Shown here one piece after another: positions 1 through 9,045 of a DNA stretch of 64,000 nt; position 1 is the stretch's first letter, and each line of letters starts with the position of its first letter. The stretch covers positions 54,830,492 through 54,894,491 of the forward strand of contig CM054155.1 of the NCBI GenBank assembly GCA_028751875.1. The letters are read 5' to 3'. The notes under the pieces were generated by a model. That model had not been told where the DNA came from. It searched no databases and worked only from the letters and a program-made list of their open reading frames with translations. Position numbers and translations under genes: made by a program. This DNA comes from Rapana venosa. Taxonomy: Eukaryota; Mollusca; Gastropoda; Neogastropoda; Muricidae.

Positions 1-278
1 ATATCGGACATACCCTGGGGAAGGTAGTTTTCGGCATAGTAAAAAATACTGATGAAAGCAAACAGCGAATAGGCGCTTCTCCCATGGAGGCAAATTACCT
101 CCCCTTGGCAAAAGTAGTGGCGCAAACAGGAAAAACTGACGACAGCATCTCATCGGTGATAAAACGATCTTATTATGGACATCCTTCTTGCTTTTCATTT
201 TCTCATAGTTTTATTTTGTGTATTTGTTTAATCTACATTTCAACACGAAACTCTCAGTTCATGGTTTCCCTTTTCTAG

Positions 279-365
279 GGCTTTTAGGGCCTCCAGGGCC
301 CTAGGCTTCATTTCTTCTAGGGCTTTTTTAGGGGCCTTATTTGGCATCTTCAAAATCAGGGCCAT
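279..365. repeat. Short AGGGC-rich degenerate repeat
   Basis: A run of about 85 bp repeats AGGGCTT, AGGGCC and GGGCCCTAGG-like words, including a partly palindromic GGGCCTCCAGGGCCC core. It is duplicated at 16,559-16,645. No gene overlaps it and I assign no function. Confidence 0.4.
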
Positions 366-519
366 TCTAAGGCTTTTAAGATTTGTACGAACCCTGATTG
401 ATGTGTGTGTTTGCACACACTGGTTGATTCAGTCAACAGCTGTCACATGGGTGTAATGTGTGTTTACACAAAGACTGAATATCACAAAGAGACTGAGTAA
501 TAAGATCAATACCCTCGTT

Positions 520-1028
520 TCAACATCAAATGTCTCCACAAAAATCTGCACCCTCTTATCTCCGTATCTGTCTTCACCTGTATACTCCATCCCAGTTCCC
601 TTCGTTCATCAGCCGCAGATGTAAGCTTTGTGCATCGAACACCCAGATTCAAACAACCACTGTTGGCCGTCGCTCTTTCTCTATTTCTCTGGTCCCATCA
701 CACCGGAATGACCACCCTCTTTCACTTCGCCAAAACTTTATCATTTGATGCCTTCAAATCCAGCCGAAAACACACTAATTTTCTACCTGAGACTTTCCCC
801 GCATATTTTCCCTAGAATTTTTCAACAGCATACCCGCATCTCCTAAGTGTGTTCGCAAGTCCTGTGTGTGTGCGAGTGTGGGTGTGCGTTTGAGTGTGAT
901 TGTTGCATTTTAGCTTGGGTATGTGCGTGTGCGCTTGCTATGGATTTGAAATATTTGTTCAGTATGATTTAAGGAGAGTTGCTTTGCGCTATATAAATTC
1001 CATATATATCTTATTCATTATTATTACA
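520..1028 (+). mobile_element. L2/CR1-like LINE, 3' end fragment (copy 1)
   Basis: Translating the + strand across two frames gives the C-terminal part of an L2/CR1-type reverse transcriptase protein. The segments seen are KSAPSYLR, CLHLYTPS, TVGRRSFS, then a degenerate WNDLPLSLR-like stretch (read as HRNDHPLSLRQN) and DAFKSS. In this family that order (YL, LYTPSR, GRRAFS, WNDLP, LDAFK) lies downstream of the catalytic domain. About 230 bp of TG-rich 3' UTR-like sequence follow, then GCGCTATATAAATTCC and an ATT-rich tail at about 1,000-1,028, a typical 3' end for such LINEs. The fragment lacks the endonuclease and the catalytic RT blocks, so it is 5' truncated and dead. It is duplicated at 16,800-17,308. 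Confidence 0.75.
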
Positions 1029-1671
1029 GATATTGGCTGAGCTAGCTAACACAGGTTGCAGCGGGGTATGTATGTTTTGCAGACACTGCTCGAATTAGTT
1101 ATCAGTTGACAAGAGTACATTTACAAATACTGTAAAAGATATGACTGCTAACCACATATTTTCTCTGCATAAAAATAGAAGACTAACAACTCTTCCCTAA
1201 GGAAAACAAAATATCAGCCGTTTTTGCCAATCATCCATCCTTCAATAGCACAGACTATAAACTACACACTTTTCATCCATCCTCCCTTCCTGTCTAAGAT
1301 GATGGGTAGATCGACTGACAGGAGACAGAGAACGATGTTTAATCCGTCAGCAGTTGGTCGTCCTGCATTCGGTGATGTGAATCATCCATACACACACCCT
1401 TGTCGCCTGTGTAATTAACTGCCCCACTTTGCTCATTTAAATTGTGCTGCTGCTACCGTCACGGGGGGAAAATGAGAGAAGAATTCAGTATGGGAGGCAA
1501 AAAATGTGAGAGTGTCCTTATCCTGTGTGTGTGGTGTGTGTAGTTGATATCTTTAGTTTAACGGTCTATTCACATTAGTGATTTTTATACAGGAAAAAGT
1601 AAGTCGAAACAAGGAGAATATACAATAAACAATAACAGAAAAAATGTCAGATACAGTACTAAAAACTTAAC
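1029..1671. other. Intergenic, no gene recognised
   Basis: AT-rich DNA with short CATCCATCC and TG-rich patches. Reading frames here are short and have no recognisable domain. It is duplicated at 17,309-17,951. Confidence 0.5.
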
Positions 1672-2821
1672 TTTCATCATCATCTCATCATCCCTCGTGA
1701 CTTTGGCTCGTGGGGAAACACAAGACGATGCCTGGTATAGCCTCCTCCATCCATCTCGGTCCCTAGGCTCCTGCGCAGTAGTGCCGAGTCTTTCATCCTG
1801 GGTCATTCTCCTGACTTGTTGTCCATTCCATGACTATGATTCTGCTTCCCCTCTCTTTCGGCCACCAATTCGCTGTTCCCTGCAGTAGCTGTTTTTGCGG
1901 CAGAGTGTTGTTGGCGTGGACGTGGCTGAACCATGTCAGCTTTTTCTCTTGACAGATGGTGAGAAGGGGTTCCTGTGGAACCTGGCCAGCCGGTGTTATT
2001 TGGCTCTGACAAATTCATTGGTCCTTTTCGTTCTCTTCCCAGGAATCCCAGCATGTTTTTCTATGCAATTTTGTTTCAAAATGGACTGGATTATCGCTTT
2101 GCTGTGTTCAGCAGTCATTTCCAGTTTCACTTTGTACAGCAGGATAGTCTGAATTAGGGCTTTGTTGAGCTATAGTTAGGTTTGGGAAACTGAACTTTCT
2201 TTACTTTTCCATATGGTTGGTGAGGTTTGTCAGGGAAGATGTTGCCATAGCCAGTCCCGACTTTGTATGTTCTGTCGTTGATCGCACCGTCCTTTGTGAG
2301 TGTAAGCGCCAAGGTATTTAAAAGCGCTACCTCCTCCAGTTTGCTGGCCGTTCATGTAAATTTATAGCAGTGGCGTTGCTCGTGCTGTTCAAATACTTTA
2401 CTTTTACTCCGAGCTCACTGTCCATCCCAATGTCCAGCTCGTCGCAAGTCTGGTCGTAGATCTTGCAGCTCTGGTGTTTACTTCCCCGCCCATGAGGTCA
2501 ATGTCCATCTGGCAACCCGCAAGTTGTTGAGGGTCTGCCGCCAATGGAGATGGTAGAGTGGAGGGTCATGGAGGGTCTCTCTCCATAATGTTTTCCAAGA
2601 ACAGATTAAACAGGAACTGGAGATAACAAGGCATCCTTGTCAGACCCCGCAACAGTGGTTTTGAAGGTAGTTCTCCGACTATTGTTCAGAAGACTGCACA
2701 CGTTGCGTGTTGTATAGTCTGCTTGAATGGTTTGCACTAGTCCTTCAATGCCAAACTTCTATGACCTGCCACAGGCCTCGTGCCATACCTGTCAAAAGTC
2801 CTTCCTTAAAGTTCCACAACG
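1672..2821 (-). mobile_element. RTE-like LINE, 5'-truncated (copy 1)
   Basis: On the minus strand this matches the better-preserved RTE-like element at 53,922-55,500 over its whole length. It covers RT from the AFDRVW region onward, thumb and C-terminus, and ends at a GATGATGAGATGATGATG tail (+ strand 1,672-1,690), the usual simple-repeat end of RTE elements. Recognisable remnants include a DRDGWRRLYQASSCVSP segment, which corresponds to DIDGWRRLTTASSVVSP in the 54-kb copy. Many one-base insertions relative to that copy break every frame, so it cannot encode a working protein. Its 5' break near 2,821 abuts another LINE fragment on the same strand. It is duplicated at 17,952-19,101. Confidence 0.85.
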
Positions 2822-3260
2822 TTCAATCGACTTTAAAAAAGGCTAAACATGAAACGTTAACAATACTACAAAAACTGAATAAATCGGACTTCTTATCAAT
2901 CCCAACAGCAATGTCCAACAGTAACGTATCTAACGATGGTTCAGACCAAATCTGATCCAGTGACAAACTTGGTCTAGCAGGCAAAAATCTTAAATGTCCA
3001 CCAAGAAAAAATAACATACTATCGTTAATCTCGTCCCCACAAATACAGTTTACATCTTACACTATTTTGTCCTGACAGCATTTAGTTTAAATCTGTGCAG
3101 AAGGGATAACATATTTCTGCCATCGTATCAACCACAGACTTTGTTAGAAATGAAAGCATTTTGAAAATCTATCACATTGCTTGTGCAGACAATAGGCAGA
3201 ATCATACATCTTTCTGAAGTGGTTCCAGCAAGTGTTTTGTAGTCAAGCGTAATCCTCAAG
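2822..3260 (-). mobile_element. LINE C-terminus with Cys/His knuckle, copy 1 (broken)
   Basis: Minus-strand translation gives the acidic and hydrophobic tail SLSLDQIWSEPSLDTLLL followed by VGIDKKSDLF, as in copy 2 at 19,102-19,540. The upstream Cys/His segment is interrupted here by small indels between 2,974 and 3,070. The family is a non-LTR retrotransposon with a C-terminal CxCx7Hx4C knuckle of the sort found after the RT or RNase H part in I/R1/jockey-type elements. I cannot fix the clade. It abuts the RTE-like fragment at 2,821/2,822 on the same strand, so one element probably inserted into the other. Confidence 0.55.
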
Positions 3261-3306
3261 CAGAGAATAAGCAACATTTATTTAACAGAACCATTTTATC
3301 TTGCTG

Positions 3307-3369
3307 TTGTGTGTGTGTGTTGTGTGTGTGTGTGTGTGTCTGGTGTGTGTGTGTGTGTGTGTGTGTGGT
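3307..3369. repeat. (TG)n microsatellite, copy 1
   Basis: About 60 bp of TG dinucleotides with two interruptions (TTG, CTGG). It recurs at 19,591-19,653 in the long repeat. Sequence differences between the two long copies cluster around it. Confidence 0.95.
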
Positions 3370-3938
3370 GTAGGTGTAGTAGTAGTACTAGTAATCTTTG
3401 GTTTTAACATTGTTCCACTTTAAGTGATACCAGATGATCAAAAGGAATAATTGGAAAGTGTGTGTGGGTAAATACATCATAATGACAAAAAGAACGTGCT
3501 AAACAACATAACCAAGTAATAATACCCCCCAAAAAAACCAACAAAAAACAAAACAAAAACCAACCCAACAAAACTTCAATAATTATAACAAATGTTGTAT
3601 GGGACATGTGTGTGTGAGTGTGTGCATACCCCAAAAGGGGCGAAAGGAATTAAACAAGAATCTTTAAATCTTTTGGATCTTGGAGCGTGTGTGTAAGTTA
3701 GTGCGTGAGATGCGTGTGTGTCACTAAGTTGTTTGTGCACATTTATGATGTGTCATAACAATCCAAAGAAACAGACTCACTGACCAGTTCAACTTGATTA
3801 AAAGAATAAAACCCTTCTGCAAAGTTTATGATGCTCATAAACAGTGAATCACATTAATATGAGTATATGATTTCACATTACATGGAGATCTTGTCTTCAG
3901 TCTTGACAGAAAAGGTTTTAAAAGGAAATGAATAAAAT

Positions 3939-5149
3939 CAGAAAAGCCCAAAACTAAACAAAAAAATAAACGGGGGCCTGAACAAGGAAAATAGAGGCAT
4001 CACTTATCTTATAGTTTGCTTTTTTTTTTTTTGTTAAAACAGCAGCAATTTTTTAATTAATAAAGAACCTGAGTAATGTGGAAAAATGCTGCGTATCAAT
4101 TATAAAAACCATAATGAGGAAAACACAAATAAAAAAGGTTTTGTGGAAAATTCTTTTCTTAATTTAAAAACTTAGTAATTATAATTCATTCAACACTAAG
4201 TCACTTACTAGATTTCTAATCTCCAAGGAACACTAGTACTACCAAAACAAAACCAAAAAAAAAAAATGGAAAAAAGGAAAGAAAATCTTGGCAAAAAGTT
4301 CTCACTAGTTTAGCTGTATGTTACTCCATGTCACTAAAGATATTAGCGATTGACAGAATCTCCAAGACAATAATGACAATTACCTCAAAGGTTCTTCATC
4401 ACACTCTTGTGATAAACAGCAGCTTCTGCACATGGCAATGCCTGTGCCCAGTTCACTACACACCATTCAATGCTCTTTCCACTAAGCTCAACTGTAACAA
4501 AGCATATTAAACACAATTATTTGATTTTGTCACTTCATGAACCATCATCTGAACATTGTTTCCCTCAGAAAGGTTTCAATTATAATTTTCGTCTCTAAAG
4601 CTTGTTCTTTCCCTTATTGTGTGATATATATCTTTGTTTGTTCCTCAACGAGCTCGGAGTTCACCACTGCTGAGATTATTTTCTTTCCTAAATTCTACGC
4701 AACAGTAATTTTCCCCACGCACTGAGGTCGAATCTATTCATTCAGACTTCAGTTGATGAGTCGATTCTACCAATTCTTGCCAGGACAGTCAGAGGTACTC
4801 TCCCTGCTCTTTCGATTTCAACTGTGGGAAGAGTATGACATGCAGTAGGGGCACAAAGTCCATAAGCACACAGGTCCCACGGTTTTTGGAGTATCTCCTA
4901 CACAAAAGACTTGACCATTTAGTTTAATTTGATTTTCCCGACTTAACTGGGAATGGAAAGGCAGGGAAGGGAAACCCAGAACCCTCACAGTTTATTTGAT
5001 AGGCAGTAGGAACGTCTACAGCTGGCCAGAGGTCTAAAAAAATCACCACATGACTATAGCCGAGGTATGGGGAATGAACTGTGACCGTACTAGGCCGCTG
5101 AAACAAAGCACTTACAACTGTGCATGTGGCTGACCATGGGCAAAGTTTC
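3939..5149. other. Intergenic, no gene recognised
   Basis: AT-rich DNA with A/T homopolymers near 4,020 and 4,255. The segment GAGCTCGGAGTTCACCACTG at about 4,650 resembles GAGCTCCGAGGTTCACCAGTG at 8,443, so a small unidentified dispersed repeat is likely. I see no coding signal. Confidence 0.5.
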
Positions 5150-5410
5150 TTATCTACCACCACCAGTAATCAGTCTATACACCTCATAAGAAAATCCACC
5201 ACCTACCAGACACTAAACAATGCCAACCCTAAAACATCTGCACACAACATTATAAACTTGTATCTTCCGTTTGAATGGGTAGGCATTGTGTGCCGTCAGG
5301 AGGATTTTGATAAACAATTACAAAAAAAGTGTGCACATGGGGGCCTGGAATGGAAAAAAGTACAATGAGTGTTTAAATCATAATTCCAGCATAAAAAGAT
5401 TTGGAAATTA
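5150..5410 (+). mobile_element. tRNA-derived SINE, degenerate partial copy
   Basis: The body aligns with the better SINE copies at 8,490 and 40,580: an AACATCTGCACAC segment, then GGGTAGGCATTGTGTGCC, an ACAATTACAAAA segment, GGGGCCTGG and GAGTGTTTAAATC, followed by an A-rich end near 5,390. The tRNA-like head is not recognisable. It is a dead, non-autonomous element. Confidence 0.5.
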
Positions 5411-5799
5411 ACAAAAACATCAAATGAACAAAGTAATCAACTACTCCACAGCTTGCAAAGCCCCTCAAGACAAATATGGGCACATAAACAGAAACTGAGC
5501 AAACACATCTTGCCATTTGGCGGGCCCTAATCTTTTGAAGCTCCAGCTATTTAAAACAATGTTTTTGACATTCATCGGTGATGCACGCGGACACTAAAAA
5601 AAAACAAAAACAAAATCTTTGTAACATTTCACTCGGGGTGGACATCAAAATATCCCTGTATTTACTGCCAGTCAGGTCCTGGTAACTAACATAGGTGACT
5701 GCTTCAGTCATTGTCTAATGTAATGACTCACTCAATAACTACCTTACTCAAGTTACTGAGGCCTTATATTTTTCTGCTTTCTCTCCTTGGTTTCCCATG

Positions 5800-6130
5800 G
5801 ATTGAACTGTTGTTGTTGTTGTGCATTCCCCAGCTTGACACCCTGGGGGTTACCCAGAACATGCACTCTGACTCACTCATCCCACCTGGAAATCAGAGAT
5901 AGGCAGTCCACCAGATGAGGAGTTTGAGAGTATGACTCTTTTAAAGTACTTTGTCATATACCAGTTGATATAAGCAGCCATACTCCAACTTCAGGGGATT
6001 TTTTCTCGTTTAACAAAGGAGAGTGCAGGTTGTCTATGGGCTTGTCATGGCTGAAGGCAATCTCAACACCTTTTACAGCATAACATTTTTGTGTAGGCCT
6101 TGGCAATTAGCTGACATCAATAACTGACAC
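5800..6130 (+). repeat. Dispersed repeat family B, copy at 5.8 kb
   Basis: It begins near a GTTGTTGTTGTTGTGCATTCC stretch and shares with 7,960-8,290 the words CTGGGGGT-ACCCAGAACATG, ACTCACTC and ACCTGG-AATCA. It also shares GGCAGCCA-ACTCC-ACTTCAG, GAGAGTGCAGGTTG and TTGTCATGGCTGAAGGCAATC. No long reading frame is present. It is unnamed, and could be a MITE or an old SINE. Confidence 0.65.
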
Positions 6131-7467
6131 AGCTGTTGGCCTGGGCCACAATTGATTTTTTAAGGCAGAGAATGAGAACAAAAAGTCTATACCTAGTTAG
6201 TACATGGAGACAGTTTTGATCAGCTATCAGTATCAATCACTGTATCAGTGATTCTGTAGTACTACCATAATAACTGAACAAGGGGGAAAACCTTATCAAA
6301 ACTGGTTTGATCATATTCATAAGCTGAATTAAGTTATGTAAATCACTAAATGTAAATTGTAAACTACTTTTGATCCAAGTTAATAAAGAAGCAGAAAAAG
6401 AAATAAATCAAAGGGAGAAAAAACCTGTCATCTCTGACTGCGCAGAGAAGGTAGGACAGGTAAATAAGAAATGAGAACACTCTGAGAACAGAGAACTAGG
6501 CAGCACAATCCGACTCAATGACTACTACAGTACTAGTAAGTACTATAGTCTATAGTACTAACTGGGCTATTCTGCCATAGTTGAATTATGTCCTCGTGAT
6601 TTTTATGATAGACTAATTCTTCAGTTTTGCCAAAACAGCTAGTTATGTATTGACTATGAAGTTAATATCGCAACTTTCAAAGTTGTGTTTTGATTTAGAT
6701 TTTCATTAAACAAAAAAGTCAAAAGCCTCTACATTTCCAAACCTCTTTTGAAGTTCCCGCCGGATGTTTGCTGGAAGTGAGAACATTGACTAGTTTGCGA
6801 CAATAAAAGTTATACTTGGACAAAATAAATATACTATTATTTGGTTTAGTTTCGGATAAATTTTAGCAGTTTTTCTACTGTTTGAATTGGAAATGGCATA
6901 TACAGGTCTAAAAGGAATTTGGTCTTTTCTTCCCAACCGACTGTCGCTATCGTAAGGTAAACTATTCTCAAAAGAACACAACAACAAACCAACTATGAAG
7001 TTCTGCGTAAAGTGTGAGATAGTCTTCACACACACAAACACACGCGCATACGCAAGAAGGCAGACACATAAAGTATACAAACACACCAACTGTACACCCA
7101 TTATGCACAGGTCCGCTATAGCCTACCACTGGCCTGCTGTTCCAAAGATCTGATCTCTTTCAGCAGCTTTCAGGTGCACTACTGTCTTTTCATCAGCTTG
7201 AAACCAGGGCAGGGATTTTTGTTTTTGATAAAATGATGTATAATGAACACTAGAAAAGGAATTCTCTTTCTACTCCTGACTGTTCAAATGGAAATATGTC
7301 ACAGGGGATGCTTGGGGATTGTTGTGTAAATAAAACTTTTATCCTGTTTTTGAAAGGTTTGTGCCAAGAATTTCCTCATCTATTTCTGAGTTGTGTATAT
7401 TAAAAGTTTGTGTGTGCAGAATTCCATCTTTCCTATTGTTTTTTTCCCGTTGTGTCTATTCATTCTT
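6131..7467. other. Intergenic, no gene recognised
   Basis: AT-rich DNA. A minus-strand frame of 103 codons (7,101-6,790) shows no domain, has a C/V/L-rich start produced by a CA-rich tract, and is not called as a gene. Confidence 0.5.
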
Positions 7468-7765
7468 TGTGTGTTTATTTTATTTTTTAATTTATTTTAT
7501 TTTATTCTTTTATATCAAGGATAATGGAATAAGCATTTATGTGCTTTGTTACATCCAGTCCCCGTGTGTATGCGGTTTTGTAAATTTTGTCATCTGTTCC
7601 CATCGGCACACAATGGCCTACACTTACGAAAAGTGGAACAGGGTTTAACGTGCAGGCAAGATGTTCTGCGTGTGTTCGCACACGGGGCCGCGGTTTACAG
7701 TCTCATCCGAAGGAATTTTGGGGAGAGTGGAGTATGCACTGATGTTAACTCCAGGGGAAGTGTGT
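7468..7765 (-). mobile_element. tRNA-derived SINE, 5'-truncated, reverse orientation
   Basis: On the minus strand it reads AACTCCAGGGGT-like head-proximal sequence, GATGAGACTGTAAACCGCGG, AACATCTTGCCTGCACG, TGTTCCACTTTTCG, AGGCCATTGTGTGCCGATGG, ACAAAATTTACAAAACCGCA, CATAAATGCTTATTCCATTA and GATATAAAAGAATAAAATAA, then an A/T tail. These blocks occur in the same order in the other copies. The tRNA-like promoter head is missing. Confidence 0.8.
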
Positions 7766-7959
7766 GTGTGTGTTGACTGTTGTTGTCATCCCTTTTCCCC
7801 CAGTGCATTCACCTGTAATGTATTAAGAAATTCTCACTTTGGGTTGGATAACAGAGCATTTTTGGCATATATTTTTTGTGTGCTTGGGATGTGAGAATTG
7901 TGTCTTTGTTGTGTATGTAAACCATTCTAATTTTTATTTTGTTTTTATTTTTGTCATTG

Positions 7960-8290
7960 TTGCACATTCCTCAGCTTAAAAGTTAATTCAAACACTGGGG
8001 GTCACCCAGAACATGTATTACGACTTGCTCACCTCACCTGGGAATCACTGTATGATTGTAAGTGCACACCACTGGATAAGAAATTTGCATATATGACTGT
8101 TGTCCTTACCATGTAGGCAGCCAAGCTCCGACTTCAGAGGATTTGATTCTCTTTTAAAGGCGAGTGCAAGTTGTTATGCTATGAGATTGTCATGGCTGAA
8201 GACAATCTCAACATAACATTTAAAAGCATAACAGCAGTTTTTATGTGAAGCTTGGCACATAGCTTAGATTCAGTTTAACTGAACAGGGAT
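7960..8290 (+). repeat. Dispersed repeat family B, best copy, with hairpin
   Basis: Same order of conserved words as at 5,800-6,130: ACTGGGGGTCACCCAGAACA, CACCTGGGAATCACTG, GTAGGCAGCCAAGCTCCGAC, then the palindromic segment at 8,173-8,217 and a CATAAC-rich end. The element lacks a protein frame and box A/B promoters that I can see. Reverse-oriented relatives lie at 40,215 and 43,110. Confidence 0.7.
8173..8217. repeat. Inverted repeat inside family B
   Basis: GAGATTGTC (8,183-8,191) and GACAATCTC (8,201-8,209) are perfect 9-bp arms around ATGGCTGAA. GTTATG (8,173-8,178) and CATAAC (8,212-8,217) extend the stem beyond a small internal loop. Confidence 0.85.
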
Positions 8291-8489
8291 TTTGGTCTGG
8301 GCCATGTTGTGTTTTTGAGCTTATTTGTTTGTTGTTTTGTTTTGGTGTGTGTGGGTAGGTGGTGGTGGTGGTGTTATTATTGAGTGGTTAGAGGTTTTGT
8401 TTATGAGGGATCTTTAGAGATTTGTTGTTGTTGTTCCCTGACTAGAGCTCCGAGGTTCACCAGTGGTGAGATTTTGTGTATATGACCGT

Positions 8490-8880
8490 TTTGGCCTACC
8501 GTGAAGGTTAGAGCATTGCACTTGTGATCTGACTGCCTGGGTGTGAGCCACCGCTGAGACACCCATTCAAGGGAATTCTTCCCCTGGAGTCAGCATCAGT
8601 ACTGACTCACTCACATGAAAATCATCCTTCGGATGAGACTATAAACAGAGGCCCCGTGTGCGAATGCATGCAGAACATCTTGTGCACACGTTAAATCCTG
8701 TTCTGCTTTTCGAAAGAGTAGGCCATTGTGTGCCAGTGGGAACAGATTGACAAAATTTACAAAACCATCACACACGGGGACTGGATTAAAAAAGCACAAG
8801 AGTGCTTATTTTTCCATTATCCACGATATAAAAAGAAAAAAATTATATTTAAAATTAAATTAATTAAAAATCCTTGGATA
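8490..8880 (+). mobile_element. tRNA-derived SINE, near full length
   Basis: A tRNA-like head (GGCCTACCGTGAAGGTTAGA as degenerate box A, GGGTGTGAGCC as degenerate box B) leads into CAAGGGAATTCTTCCCCTGG and GATGAGACTATAAACAGAGG. Then come GAACATCTTGTGCACACG, CCTGTTCTGCTTTTCGAAAG, AGGCCATTGTGTGCCAGTGG, ACAAAATTTACAAAACC, GCACAAGAGTGCTTATT, CCACGATATAAAAAG and an A/T tail. The order matches the copy at 40,580. It would be transcribed by RNA polymerase III and mobilised by a partner LINE, and this copy looks old. Confidence 0.8.
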
Positions 8881-8887
8881 GACTAAA

Positions 8888-9045
8888 AACTAAGAGCCCA
8901 TTGCGAACACATGCAGAACCAACCTTTGCAAGATCATGTATGTTAAATACCCATTCCACTTTTTGAATAGTGGCCAATGTGGCTGGTAGGAACATGACCA
9001 TCATCTATTAAAACACCCATGCACACTGGTGTAGTGTTGTAGACA
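8888..9045 (+). mobile_element. tRNA-derived SINE, degenerate body fragment
   Basis: Blocks CGAACACATGCAGAAC, TTAAATACCCATTCCACTTT and TGGCCAATGTGGCTGGTAGG correspond to the body of the preceding SINE copy. It lies immediately downstream of that copy's tail, so it is a second insertion or a tandem partial copy. Confidence 0.5.

Larger units (their letters stand above)
1..3938 (+). repeat. Direct long repeat, copy 1 (3.94 kb)
   Basis: This block matches 16,281-20,224 in the same orientation at a constant offset of 16,280 bp. By eye the first 2,973 bases are identical. Mismatches and small indels then cluster between about 2,974 and 3,600, around a (TG)n tract, after which the copies agree again up to 3,938. 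The repeat begins at the first base of the window, so its true left edge is not visible. Its right edge is at 3,938/3,939, where copy 1 continues into ordinary AT-rich DNA while copy 2 enters unrelated, poor-quality sequence. It carries three LINE fragments annotated separately. It may be a recent tandem duplication, a circular molecule read past its origin, or an assembly duplication. Confidence 0.97.
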
